Assembly: GCA_029782145.1 (NCBI GenBank)
Contig: JAKOVH010000026.1
Coordinates: 248,001 to 312,000 of the forward strand
Length of the DNA stretch: 64,000 nucleotides
Direction of reading: 5' to 3'
DNA from: Actinomycetes bacterium
GTDB lineage: Bacteria; Actinomycetota; Acidimicrobiia; Acidimicrobiales; Acidimicrobilacustridaceae
Made by a program: the position numbers and the translations under genes. Position 1 is the stretch's first letter; every line of letters starts with the position of its first letter. Of this stretch, positions 1 through 7,425 are shown in pieces. The notes beneath the pieces are model-generated. The model had not been told where the DNA came from, did no database searches, and saw only the letters and a list, made by a program, of their open reading frames with translations.

Positions 1-1
1 G

Positions 2-28
2 GTCACCGTCGAGGTCAGCCCGAGCTGA
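2..28 (+). CDS. rplI: 3' end of a gene, probably ribosomal protein bL9 (partial)
   Basis: The first 27 bases read as an open frame ending VTVEVSPS and then TGA. A short beta-strand tail of this kind is typical of the C-terminus of ribosomal protein bL9. The next gene downstream is dnaB, and rplI-dnaB is a widely conserved gene order in bacteria. Only eight residues are visible, so the call rests mostly on context. The rest of the gene lies outside the window. Confidence 0.45.
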   Translation, partial: VTVEVSPS

Positions 29-72
29 CCCGTGCCGTCGCTCTCGCGACGGCGCCGACGTCACCGATGTTC

Positions 73-101
73 CACGAGGGGCCGCGCTGCGGCCCCTCGT
101 G
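73..101 (+). terminator. Hairpin terminator between the rplI tail and dnaB
   Basis: A perfect 13-bp inverted repeat (CACGAGGGGCCGC / GCGGCCCCTCGTG) with a 3-nt loop lies 44 bases after the TGA of the partial gene. There is no T-run, as is common for high-GC actinobacterial terminators. Confidence 0.65.
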
Positions 102-169
102 CGCGTCCGGTGTGCGGTCCGGCGTCGTGGTCGGGCGAGTGGTCGGCGACCGCGCTGCGTGGCCAGGCC

Positions 170-306
170 TTGTCCACAATCGGTCGACGGTCCGCTGTCG
201 TACCCCCTGCGTAGCGTTCCGCCCATGGCGCACAAGGGTTCGGCACGGGTCGAGCACTCCACAGCCCCGTGCCGTCGTCCACACCTCGTCCACAGGGTTC
301 TCCACG
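170..306 (+). promoter_or_regulatory. Cluster of DnaA-box-like sites in the dnaB leader
   Basis: TTGTCCACA at 170-178 is a perfect actinobacterial DnaA box. TCGTCCACA occurs at 275-283 and again at 286-294. Weaker forms are CACTCCACA at 255-263 and TTCTCCACG at 298-306. All are on the plus strand and four fall within 52 bp. The stretch from 102 to 367 has no well-supported gene (see the small ORF at 225). DnaA may control dnaB here, or the cluster may be a minor DnaA-binding locus. Confidence 0.5.
212..217 (+). promoter_or_regulatory. Putative -10 box (TAGCGT) for the dnaB transcript
   Basis: TAGCGT fits the TANNNT pattern seen before many genes here. It lies exactly 7 nt before an ATG at 225. 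A transcript starting near 224 would carry a leader of about 144 nt to dnaB that contains four of the DnaA-like sites. Confidence 0.4.
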
Positions 307-371
307 CGGAAATCCGGGGTTGTTCCCCTTCCGATCCCCAGGCCGCTCGGGTGAGAGTGGTCCGGCCATGA
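225..371 (+). CDS. Possible 48-aa leaderless leader ORF ending in ATGA with dnaB
   Basis: An ATG sits 7 nt after the TAGCGT -10 box and opens a 48-codon Arg- and His-rich frame (MAHKGSARVEHS...). Its TGA overlaps the dnaB ATG as ATGA at 368-371. The arrangement would allow translational coupling into dnaB, whose own ribosome binding site is weak. Against it, third-position GC is lower than in the neighbouring genes and no family is recognisable. It may be chance, since DnaA-box sequences fill much of the frame. Confidence 0.25.
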   Translation: MAHKGSARVEHSTAPCRRPHLVHRVLHAEIRGCSPSDPQAARVRVVRP

Positions 372-3016
372 GCTTCCCCGACGACGAGCCCCGACCGTCC
401 CGTCCGAGCAGCCCCGGGCGGGTCCCTCCGCACAACCTCCAGGCCGAGGAGTCCCTGCTCGGAGCCATGCTGCTGTCCAAGGACGCCATCGCGGTGGCCT
501 CCGAGGTGCTCGACGCCGACAACTTCTACAAGCCGGCCCACGGGCACATCTTCGAGGCCATCACCTCCCTCTCGGCCGCAGGCGAGCCTGCCGACCCGGT
601 CACCGTGGCGGAGGAGCTGCGGCGGGCCGGCCTGCTCGACGCCGTCGGGGGCCCGGTCGCCCTGGTCACCCTGCAGGCGGCCACCCCCGCCATCTCCAAC
701 GCCGCCCGCTACGCCCGGATCATCGAGGAGCACGCCCTGCTGAGGCGCCTCATCGGTGTGGCCGGCGAGATCGCGGAGATGAGCTACGACCTCCCCGACG
801 ACGTCACCAAGACCGTCGACCTGGCCGAGTCGTTGGTGTTCGAGGTGGCCCAGCGCCGGGTCACCGACACCATGGCGCCCATCCACGACCTGCTCAACGA
901 CAACCTCGACCGGCTCGAGTCGCTCTACGACAAGGGCGACGTCATCACGGGCACGCCCACCGGCTTCCTCGACCTCGACGAGCTGCTGTCGGGCCTGCAG
1001 CCCAACGCGCTCTACGTGCTCGGGGCCCGCCCGTCGATGGGCAAGACGGCGCTCGCCCTCGGCATCGCCTCCAGCGCCGCCATCGAGGGCAACCGCCCGA
1101 CGCTCATCTTCTCGCTCGAGATGGGCCAGCTCGAGCTCACCCAGCGCATGCTGTGCTCCGAGGCCCGTGTCGACTCCAAGCGGGTGCGCACCGGCAACCT
1201 CAGCGAGTCCGACTGGGGGAAGATCGCCCACGCCACCGGCCGGCTGGCCGAGGCGCCCCTGTGGATCGACGACAACCCCAACCTCACCATCATGGAGATC
1301 CGCTCCAAGGCCCGCCGGCTCAAGAGCCGCCTCGGCGACCTGGGCCTGGTGGTGGTCGACTACCTCCAGCTGATGACCGGCCGCTCGTCGGCCGAGAACC
1401 GCCAGGTCGAGGTGTCGGAGATCTCCCGCGGCCTCAAGATCCTGGCCCGCGAGCTCGAGTGCCCGGTGCTCGCCCTGTCACAGCTGTCCCGCCAGCTCGA
1501 GATGCGCGCCGACAAGCGCCCGATGCTCGCCGACCTCCGCGAGTCGGGCTGCCTCACGTCCGACACGCTGATCACACGGGCCGACACCGGGGCGCAGGTG
1601 CCGATCGGGCAGCTGCTCGCCGAGGGCGCCACCGACATCCCGGTGTGGACGCTCGACGAGCACTACAAGCTCGTGGTGGGGAACATGACCCACGTCTTCC
1701 CGAGCGGGGTCAAGGAGACCTACGAGCTCAAGCTCCGTTCCGGCCGGGCGGTCAAGGCGTCGGGCAACCACCCGTTCCTCCGCCTCTCGGGCTGGACGCC
1801 GCTCGACGACCTCGTCGTGGGCGACCGCATCGCCGTCCCTCGTGCCCTTCACGCTCCGAGGTCGACCAGCCACTGGGACGACCGGCACGTGATCCTCCTC
1901 GCCCACCTGCTGGGTGATGGCTGCCACGTGCAGCGGCACAGTCTCCAGTACACGACCACCGATCCGGCCAATGCAGCCGCGGTGACCGAGGCCGCCTCGA
2001 TCTTCGAGGTCAGTCCGAGGGTGGTCGAGGAGCGGAACTGGATGCAGGTCTACCTGCCTGCCACGCGCAGGCTCGGCAACGGCGTCCGCAACCCGATCGC
2101 GTCGTGGCTCGACGGCATGGGCTTGTGGGAGAAGCGCTCGTGGCAGAAGTTCGTGCCTGATGGTGTGTTCGGCCTCATCGACCGGCAGGTCGCCCTGTTC
2201 CTGCATCACATCTGGGCCACCGACGGATGCGTGTGGGCAGATCCGAACCTCGCGAAGCAACCCCGCGTCTACTACGCGACGACCAGCCACCGCCTCGCGC
2301 GCGACGTCCAGACACTCCTTCTTCGGATCGGCATCAGCAGCACTGTGCGCAGTGTGCCGCAGGGCCATCACCGCACCGGCTACCACGTCATCGTGCAGGG
2401 CTCGGAGAACCAGGTGCGCTTCGCCGAGCGCATCGGCTGCCACGGTGAACGGGGGCGTCATCTCGAGCCATTGCTCGAGTGGCACCGCCTCAGGACCTCG
2501 AACCCCAACACCGACTCGATTCCGGCCCGGGTCTGGGACCATGTGCGGTTCAAGTCGATGCCGGACCAGGGGGTCACCACGCGTCAGCTCGCCGAGCGCC
2601 TGGGGATGCAGTCCTGCGGATCGAGGCTCTACGAGCACGGTGTGTCCCGCGCCCGCATGCAGCGGCTCGCTGCCGCCTTGCCGAACGACCCGTGGCTCGC
2701 CGACCTGGCCGAGTCCGATGTGTTGTGGGACGAGATCGTCGACATCGTCCCGCTCGGTCCGCGGGAGGTCTTCGACGCCACCGTCGAAGGCACGCACAAC
2801 TTCGTCGCCGACGGCATCGTCGTGCACAACAGCATCGAGCAGGATGCGGACGTGGTGATGTTCATCTACCGCGACGACGTCTACAACCCGGACTCGCCCG
2901 ACCGCGGCACCGCCGAGATCCTCGTGAGCAAGCACCGCAACGGACCCACCGGCATGGTGCGCCTCGCCTTCCTCGACCACTACACCAAGTTCGCCAACAT
3001 GGCCCGAGGCGCGTAG
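368..3016 (+). CDS. dnaB: Replicative DNA helicase DnaB containing an intein
   Basis: This is the hexameric 5'-3' helicase of the replication fork. The extein has the N-terminal primase-interacting domain (RVPPHNLQAEESLLGAML) and the RecA-like domain with Walker A GARPSMGKTAL and Walker B VVVDYLQLM. The reading frame is interrupted after DLRESG by a 427-residue intein (residues 395-821). It resumes at SIEQDADVVMFIYRDD, giving about 455 residues after splicing, the normal DnaB size. The ATG at 368 is chosen because homology begins soon after it; the frame stays open upstream to 269 with unrelated sequence. Position after rplI fits conserved synteny. Confidence 0.95.
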   Translation: MSFPDDEPRPSRPSSPGRVPPHNLQAEESLLGAMLLSKDAIAVASEVLDADNFYKPAHGHIFEAITSLSAAGEPADPVTVAEELRRAGLLDAVGGPVALVTLQAATPAISNAARYARIIEEHALLRRLIGVAGEIAEMSYDLPDDVTKTVDLAESLVFEVAQRRVTDTMAPIHDLLNDNLDRLESLYDKGDVITGTPTGFLDLDELLSGLQPNALYVLGARPSMGKTALALGIASSAAIEGNRPTLIFSLEMGQLELTQRMLCSEARVDSKRVRTGNLSESDWGKIAHATGRLAEAPLWIDDNPNLTIMEIRSKARRLKSRLGDLGLVVVDYLQLMTGRSSAENRQVEVSEISRGLKILARELECPVLALSQLSRQLEMRADKRPMLADLRESGCLTSDTLITRADTGAQVPIGQLLAEGATDIPVWTLDEHYKLVVGNMTHVFPSGVKETYELKLRSGRAVKASGNHPFLRLSGWTPLDDLVVGDRIAVPRALHAPRSTSHWDDRHVILLAHLLGDGCHVQRHSLQYTTTDPANAAAVTEAASIFEVSPRVVEERNWMQVYLPATRRLGNGVRNPIASWLDGMGLWEKRSWQKFVPDGVFGLIDRQVALFLHHIWATDGCVWADPNLAKQPRVYYATTSHRLARDVQTLLLRIGISSTVRSVPQGHHRTGYHVIVQGSENQVRFAERIGCHGERGRHLEPLLEWHRLRTSNPNTDSIPARVWDHVRFKSMPDQGVTTRQLAERLGMQSCGSRLYEHGVSRARMQRLAAALPNDPWLADLAESDVLWDEIVDIVPLGPREVFDATVEGTHNFVADGIVVHNSIEQDADVVMFIYRDDVYNPDSPDRGTAEILVSKHRNGPTGMVRLAFLDHYTKFANMARGA
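1550..2830 (+). mobile_element. DnaB intein with LAGLIDADG homing endonuclease
   Basis: The element is 1281 bp (427 aa). It begins with Cys (CLTSDTLIT, splicing block A) and has block B (GNHPFLRLSGWTPLDDLVVGD). It ends VFDATVEGTHNFVADGIVVHN (blocks F and G, terminal His-Asn) before Ser of the C-extein. Two dodecapeptide-like motifs, HLLGDGCHV and HHIWATDGCVW, mark a LAGLIDADG endonuclease. Insertion is at RESG/SIEQD, the site used by the Synechocystis DnaB intein. All splicing residues are present, so it should be active in splicing. The endonuclease part has less extreme codon bias than the extein. Confidence 0.93.
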
Positions 3017-3020
3017 CCGG

Positions 3021-3425
3021 TCAGCTCATGGTGGCCAGGAGCTCCTTGCAGGTCCGCTCGCAGCGCCGGCACTGGTCGGCACAGATCCGGCAGTGCTCCA
3101 TGTGGCTCCCGTGACGGTCGCACTCGTCGCCGCAGGACCGGCACGCGGCGATGCAGGCCTCGAGGAGGGGAAGCGTCACGTTGGCGTCGTACTCGGTCTG
3201 TCGCGAGACGACCCGGCTGGTGGTGTTGCACACGTCGGCGCAGTCGAGGTTGAGCCGAATGCACTTGCCCAGCTCCGCCATGTTCGACTCCGACAGGCAG
3301 GCGTCGGCGCACTGGGTGCACGTGTTGGCGCAGTCGATCAGCGTCTCGATGGTGTCGGCCAGCTGCCTGGCGTCGACGTTGAAGTCTCTCGGGTACGTGT
3401 CGAGCATCGCCTGAGCGTGGGCCAT
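3021..3425 (-). CDS. Cys-rich four-helix bundle copper-binding protein (DUF326-like)
   Basis: The protein has 134 aa with many regularly spaced cysteines on amphipathic helices (CANTCTQCADAC, CADVC, CRSCGDECDRH, CRICADQCRRCERTC). This is the pattern of the DUF326/Csp four-helix copper-storage-like family, which binds Cu(I) through Cys lining the bundle. The ATG at 3425 is preceded by AGGAGG. It is convergent with dnaB and only 4 bp separate the stops. There is no signal peptide, so a cytosolic metal buffer is likely. The next gene upstream encodes a copper-monooxygenase-type protein, suggesting a copper theme. Confidence 0.85.
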   Translation of the reverse strand: MAHAQAMLDTYPRDFNVDARQLADTIETLIDCANTCTQCADACLSESNMAELGKCIRLNLDCADVCNTTSRVVSRQTEYDANVTLPLLEACIAACRSCGDECDRHGSHMEHCRICADQCRRCERTCKELLATMS

Positions 3426-3621
3426 CGGAGCCTCCTGGGGTTCGCAAGGGGGATCACTCGCCCCTACCCGGCTCCGCGGCCCGGGATCCCTCCGACGAGT
3501 CGCACGCCGAGCAGAGGCCGGCCGTTCTCCCGGGGTCGGGTCGCACCCCCGGAACGCGAAGACCCCTGGGGCCACCTCCGGGGCGGTATCGTTCGCCGGC
3601 TGATCGTAGGAGGGGAGGCCG

Positions 3622-5826
3622 GTGACCGAGCCGAGCGGCGAGGCCGAGCCCGCACAACCTGACGAGACGGCCGTCGAGGCCGACCCACCTCGTGGTGGGA
3701 CGGTGCGCCGGGCGCTGCGGTCACCGTTGCTGCGCTGGGGCGCGGTCGCGCTCGCCGTCGTGGTGGCGGCCGGCGGCTGGTGGGTCTGGTCGCAGGTCGA
3801 GCCCATCGTCAGCGCGGTGCACGCGTCGGACGTGAGCTACGTGGTCCCCGACGCGCCGCGCCTGGTGGCGCGACCCGGGGAGACCGTCTACCGCATCGAC
3901 CCGACCCAGTCGAAGGTCACCTACGCGGTCGACGAGAAGATCGTGGGCCAGTCCGCCGGCCGGGCGAGCGGGTCGACCCAGGGCATCGCCGGCGACCTGG
4001 CGCTGAACCGAGAGGCCCCGTCCACGAGCAGGGTCGGCGAGATCGTGGTCGACGTGGCGCAGCTCCACTCGGACAACAACCTGCGCGACGCCCGGATCCG
4101 CCAGGACTTCCTCGAGTCCCGTGAGCAACCGCTGGCCCGCTTCACCGGTGGTGCGGTCGCCGGCCTGCCGGCGAGCATCACCGAGGGCCAGAGCTACCGG
4201 TTCACCATCGACGGCGACCTGGAGGCACACGGGCGGACGGTCCCGGTGAGCTGGACCGTCGACGCCACGCTGCAGCCCGACCGCCTGGAGGGCAGCGCCA
4301 CCACCGTGGTGAAGATGTCCGACCTCGGCATCGGCCCCATCTCCCTCGCCGGGCTGGTGAGCACCGGTGACGACGTCACCCTCACGATGGACCTGGTGGC
4401 CCTCGACCCGTCGAAGGGCCGTGTGCCCGACCAGATCGCGGCGCCCGTGTCGACCAGGGCGTCGGGCTCGGCCCCCTCCTTCGAGCACGACGTGGCGCCG
4501 ATCCTCGCCGGGAACTGCGCCTCGTGCCACGCCTCCGGGCAGGTCGGCTCGGCGCACTGGCAGCTCGACACCGCAGCCGACGCGGCTCGCATCTCCGACG
4601 GCATCGCCACGGTCACCGCCTCGGGGTACATGCCGCCGTGGCCGGCGTCGGACCTCGGCGTGCCGCTCGCCCACAGCAAGAAGCTGAGCCAGCAGGACAT
4701 CGACACGCTGGTCGCCTGGTCGCGTGCCGGGGGCCCGCTCGACGTCGCCGACGACACGCCCGTGGTGGCCACCGCGAACCCCGACGCCGTGCAGGTGCGC
4801 CACGACGTCACGTTGGAGATGACCGAGCCGTACGCCGGCTCGCTCGGCTCACCGAACGACTACCGCTGCTTCGTGCTCGACCCCGGCTTCTCCCAGCCGA
4901 CCTACGTGACCGGCTACGAGGTCACCCCGGGCGTGCGCGAGGAGATCCACCACGTGCAGATCTTCCACATCTCCGCCGAGCAGGCTGCCGACGGGCGAAC
5001 GCGCTCAGGTGCGGACGGCTCGCCGGGGTGGTCGTGCTACGGCAGCCCCTCGCTGTCGGGCCGTGACCCCGAGCGTCCGGGCGGCAAGCTGAGGGGGTTC
5101 ACCGGCCAGGGCGGGCTCATCGCCGGGTGGGTGCCGGGGCAGGACCCGAGCGTGTACCCCGACGGCTCCGGGATCCTGTTCCAGCCGGGCGACGCCCTCG
5201 TGCTGCAGGTGCACTACCACTACGAGCACGACCCCACCCCGGACCGCACGACGGTGGCGCTGCAGACCGAGACGGGCACGGCGGCGGTGAAGCCCATCGA
5301 CATCATCAACCCGTTGGCGCCGGTGGAGATCCCGTGCATGCCCGGCGACACGGCGCCGCTGTGCGACCGGGGGGCGGCCCTGGCCGACAACGTGCGGCTC
5401 TACGGCACGACCGGCGCGCTCATCGAGACGGGCCTGCTGCGCCTCTGCGGCCAGCTGCCCGAGCTGATGACCGCCGGGTTCACCGGGGTGGCCAGCTCGA
5501 CCTGCGACTACGAGGTGCCCGAGTCGGGGCGCATCGTGGCCGCCATGGGCCACATGCACACCCTCGGCAAGACCTTCCGGCTCACCCTCGACCCCGGGAC
5601 CGACCGCCAACAGGTGCTGCTCGACATCCCCGAGTGGGACTTCGACTGGCAGATGAACTACGCGCTCGAGACCCCGCTGCACGTCGAGAAAGGCCAGACG
5701 ATCCGCATGACCTGCACGTGGGACCGCTCGATCGACCCCAACCGCCCGTCGAAGTACATCGTGTTCGCCGAGGGCACCGAGGACGAGATGTGCTTCTCGA
5801 CCTACGCCATCATCCCGGACGGCTGA
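3622..5826 (+). CDS. Membrane-anchored YceI / cytochrome c / PHM-like copper monooxygenase fusion
   Basis: The protein has 734 aa and starts with GTG after AGGAGGGG. A membrane anchor at about residues 34-57 should place the rest outside the cell. Residues about 88-255 resemble the YceI lipocalin-like lipid-binding fold. A c-type heme motif follows at C299-x2-C302-H303. The C-terminal part (about 390-734) matches the copper type II, ascorbate-dependent monooxygenase family. It has H443-H444 and H531/H533 for one copper, and H644-x-H646 plus M696 for the other, the full peptidylglycine-monooxygenase-like set. A heme could deliver electrons to the copper centres within one chain. The substrate is unknown; YceI suggests an isoprenoid or lipid. 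Confidence 0.8.
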   Translation: MTEPSGEAEPAQPDETAVEADPPRGGTVRRALRSPLLRWGAVALAVVVAAGGWWVWSQVEPIVSAVHASDVSYVVPDAPRLVARPGETVYRIDPTQSKVTYAVDEKIVGQSAGRASGSTQGIAGDLALNREAPSTSRVGEIVVDVAQLHSDNNLRDARIRQDFLESREQPLARFTGGAVAGLPASITEGQSYRFTIDGDLEAHGRTVPVSWTVDATLQPDRLEGSATTVVKMSDLGIGPISLAGLVSTGDDVTLTMDLVALDPSKGRVPDQIAAPVSTRASGSAPSFEHDVAPILAGNCASCHASGQVGSAHWQLDTAADAARISDGIATVTASGYMPPWPASDLGVPLAHSKKLSQQDIDTLVAWSRAGGPLDVADDTPVVATANPDAVQVRHDVTLEMTEPYAGSLGSPNDYRCFVLDPGFSQPTYVTGYEVTPGVREEIHHVQIFHISAEQAADGRTRSGADGSPGWSCYGSPSLSGRDPERPGGKLRGFTGQGGLIAGWVPGQDPSVYPDGSGILFQPGDALVLQVHYHYEHDPTPDRTTVALQTETGTAAVKPIDIINPLAPVEIPCMPGDTAPLCDRGAALADNVRLYGTTGALIETGLLRLCGQLPELMTAGFTGVASSTCDYEVPESGRIVAAMGHMHTLGKTFRLTLDPGTDRQQVLLDIPEWDFDWQMNYALETPLHVEKGQTIRMTCTWDRSIDPNRPSKYIVFAEGTEDEMCFSTYAIIPDG

Positions 5827-5881
5827 CGACCGTAGGGAGATTCGGCTACAGGTCGCCCCCGGCGGTGCCGACGATCTGTCC

Positions 5882-6484
5882 GTGGCGAACGAGCTCTCCG
5901 TCCAGCGCCCCTCGGTGCCCGTGTCCATGCCTCGCTGCCCGGTCTGCGGAGTCGAGTTGCAGCTCGGCAGCTCCGGCCCGCTCGACCGGTGGTCCTGCAC
6001 CGCCGGGCACGGCCTGGCCATGACCCTCTCGGAGTCCTACGAGCGGCTCCAGGAGGACGAGATCACCCGTCTGTGGCAGCTCGCCCGCGACGCCGCGCCG
6101 GGGCCGCTCCCCAGCCCCTTCGACGGCACCGCCATGCGCCGCCTGGCCCTGCCCTACGACGACGACGAGGCTCCAGAGGGCACCGACGGCGACACGCCCG
6201 ACACCGGCTCGGTGGAGATCGACGTCGACGTCGCCAACCAGTTCGTGTGGTTCGACGCGGGCGAGCTCGACCGGTTGCCGGCCGATCGTCCCGACCGCGA
6301 GCCCACCCCCGAGGAGCTGGCCAAGGTGGCCGAGATCGCGGAGCAGTTCGGTGACGGCCTCGAGGCCGCCGCCCACCAGCGCGACGCGGGTGGCCTCACC
6401 GAGCGGCTCTACCGCCGCATCGCCCGCGACCCCGGCGCCGTGTCCACCCTGGATCGCGTCGGCCGGGCCCTCACCACCTACTGA
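5882..6484 (+). CDS. Zinc-ribbon (TFIIB-type) domain protein, function unknown
   Basis: The 200-aa protein has an N-terminal CPVCGVELQ...WSCTAGHG zinc-ribbon-like segment and a central FVWFDAGELDRL segment, the signature layout of zf-TFIIB domain proteins. The acidic linker and helical C-terminus are unassigned. The start used is GTG at 5882; an ATG at 5927 is an alternative. It follows the copper-monooxygenase fusion by 55 bp on the same strand. Confidence 0.55.
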   Translation: MANELSVQRPSVPVSMPRCPVCGVELQLGSSGPLDRWSCTAGHGLAMTLSESYERLQEDEITRLWQLARDAAPGPLPSPFDGTAMRRLALPYDDDEAPEGTDGDTPDTGSVEIDVDVANQFVWFDAGELDRLPADRPDREPTPEELAKVAEIAEQFGDGLEAAAHQRDAGGLTERLYRRIARDPGAVSTLDRVGRALTTY

Positions 6485-6536
6485 CCATCGCGAGGCGATC
6501 GCGGCCCGGCGAGGTCGGCGCCCGCACAGCCGTGGG

Positions 6537-6542
6537 TAGCGT
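6537..6542 (+). promoter_or_regulatory. -10 box (TAGCGT) for a probably leaderless gene
   Basis: TAGCGT ends 7 nt before the GTG at 6550. No ribosome-binding site is visible, as expected for a leaderless transcript. Confidence 0.45.
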
Positions 6543-6549
6543 CGAGCGG

Positions 6550-7011
6550 GTGAGGAACATCGCCAGCAACCGCCGCGTCGAGCGCTCGGAGCTCGAGGGG
6601 TTCCTCGCGGTGCGCCACCGGGGCGTGCTGCTCACCACCCGGCACGACGGCCGGCCCCAGGCGTCGCTCGTCACCGTCGGCCTCCACGCCGGCGAGCTGC
6701 TCGTGTCGAGCTACCCCGAGCGGGCCAAGGTCCACAACCTGGTGCGGGACCCGACCGCCTCGATGGTCGTGATGTCCGACGAGTTCAACGGCGAGTGGGT
6801 CCAGGTCGACGGCACCGCCACGGTGACGTCCGTGCCCGAAGCCGTCGACGGGCTGGTCGACTACTTCCGCTGGATCAGCGGCGAGCACCCGGACTGGGAC
6901 GAGTACCGCCAAGCGATGGTCGACCAGGGCAAGTGCCTCATCCGTCTGACGATCGAGCGCTGGGGGCCGATCGCCAAGGGCGGGTTCCCTGCTCGCCTGG
7001 CCGAGGGCTGA
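6550..7011 (+). CDS. PPOX-class F420-dependent flavin/deazaflavin reductase
   Basis: The 153-aa protein has a split beta-barrel pattern: FLAVRHRGVLLTTRHDGRPQASLVTVG, then RAKVHNLVRDPTASMVVMSDEF, then GEWVQVDGTATV. This is the typical order of F420-dependent PPOX-class oxidoreductases such as Rv1155-like proteins, which reduce or bind small substrates using F420. GTG at 6550 is preferred over the in-frame GTG at 6532 because of the -10 box. The substrate cannot be told. Confidence 0.8.
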   Translation: MRNIASNRRVERSELEGFLAVRHRGVLLTTRHDGRPQASLVTVGLHAGELLVSSYPERAKVHNLVRDPTASMVVMSDEFNGEWVQVDGTATVTSVPEAVDGLVDYFRWISGEHPDWDEYRQAMVDQGKCLIRLTIERWGPIAKGGFPARLAEG

Positions 7012-7073
7012 CGACGGCGCCGTCCGTCGCCGTCAACCGGACGTCCCACACCCGGCCGAGGGTCGCCTCTCGT

Positions 7074-7349
7074 TCAGTCCCGGTCGCGGCGGGCTCGTCC
7101 CGCGGAGCCGACCGCGCCCAGGTCGACGAGGAAGGCGAACACGACGAACAGCCAGCCGATGCCCGTGACGCCCTTGACCGGCTGGTAGGCGAAGGTCCAC
7201 ACCAGGGTCGTCCACGGCAGGAAGAGGAAGCCCAGGAAGGGCAGGAACCAGCCGTCGAACGCGATCGACAGACGGTCGCTGAACAGCCACGTGAGGAACA
7301 GCGCCAAACGTGGCGACACGAGCGCGACCAGCACGACCAGGCACCCCAT
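7074..7349 (-). CDS. Small membrane protein, unknown
   Basis: The 91-aa protein has hydrophobic helices near residues 2-22, 33-50 and 62-80 and a charged C-terminus. The aromatic pattern FDGWFLPFLGFLFLPWTTLVW recalls small conserved actinobacterial membrane proteins, but I cannot name a family. It follows the serine hydrolase on the same strand with a 76-bp gap. Confidence 0.6.
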   Translation of the reverse strand: MGCLVVLVALVSPRLALFLTWLFSDRLSIAFDGWFLPFLGFLFLPWTTLVWTFAYQPVKGVTGIGWLFVVFAFLVDLGAVGSAGRARRDRD

Positions 7350-7425
7350 GGCGAGCAGTCTGGTCGTCCCCGAGGGCCGTGGCCAGCGCCCCGGCCCGCA
7401 TCCGGGTCGGCCCGGCCGGAGGCGA

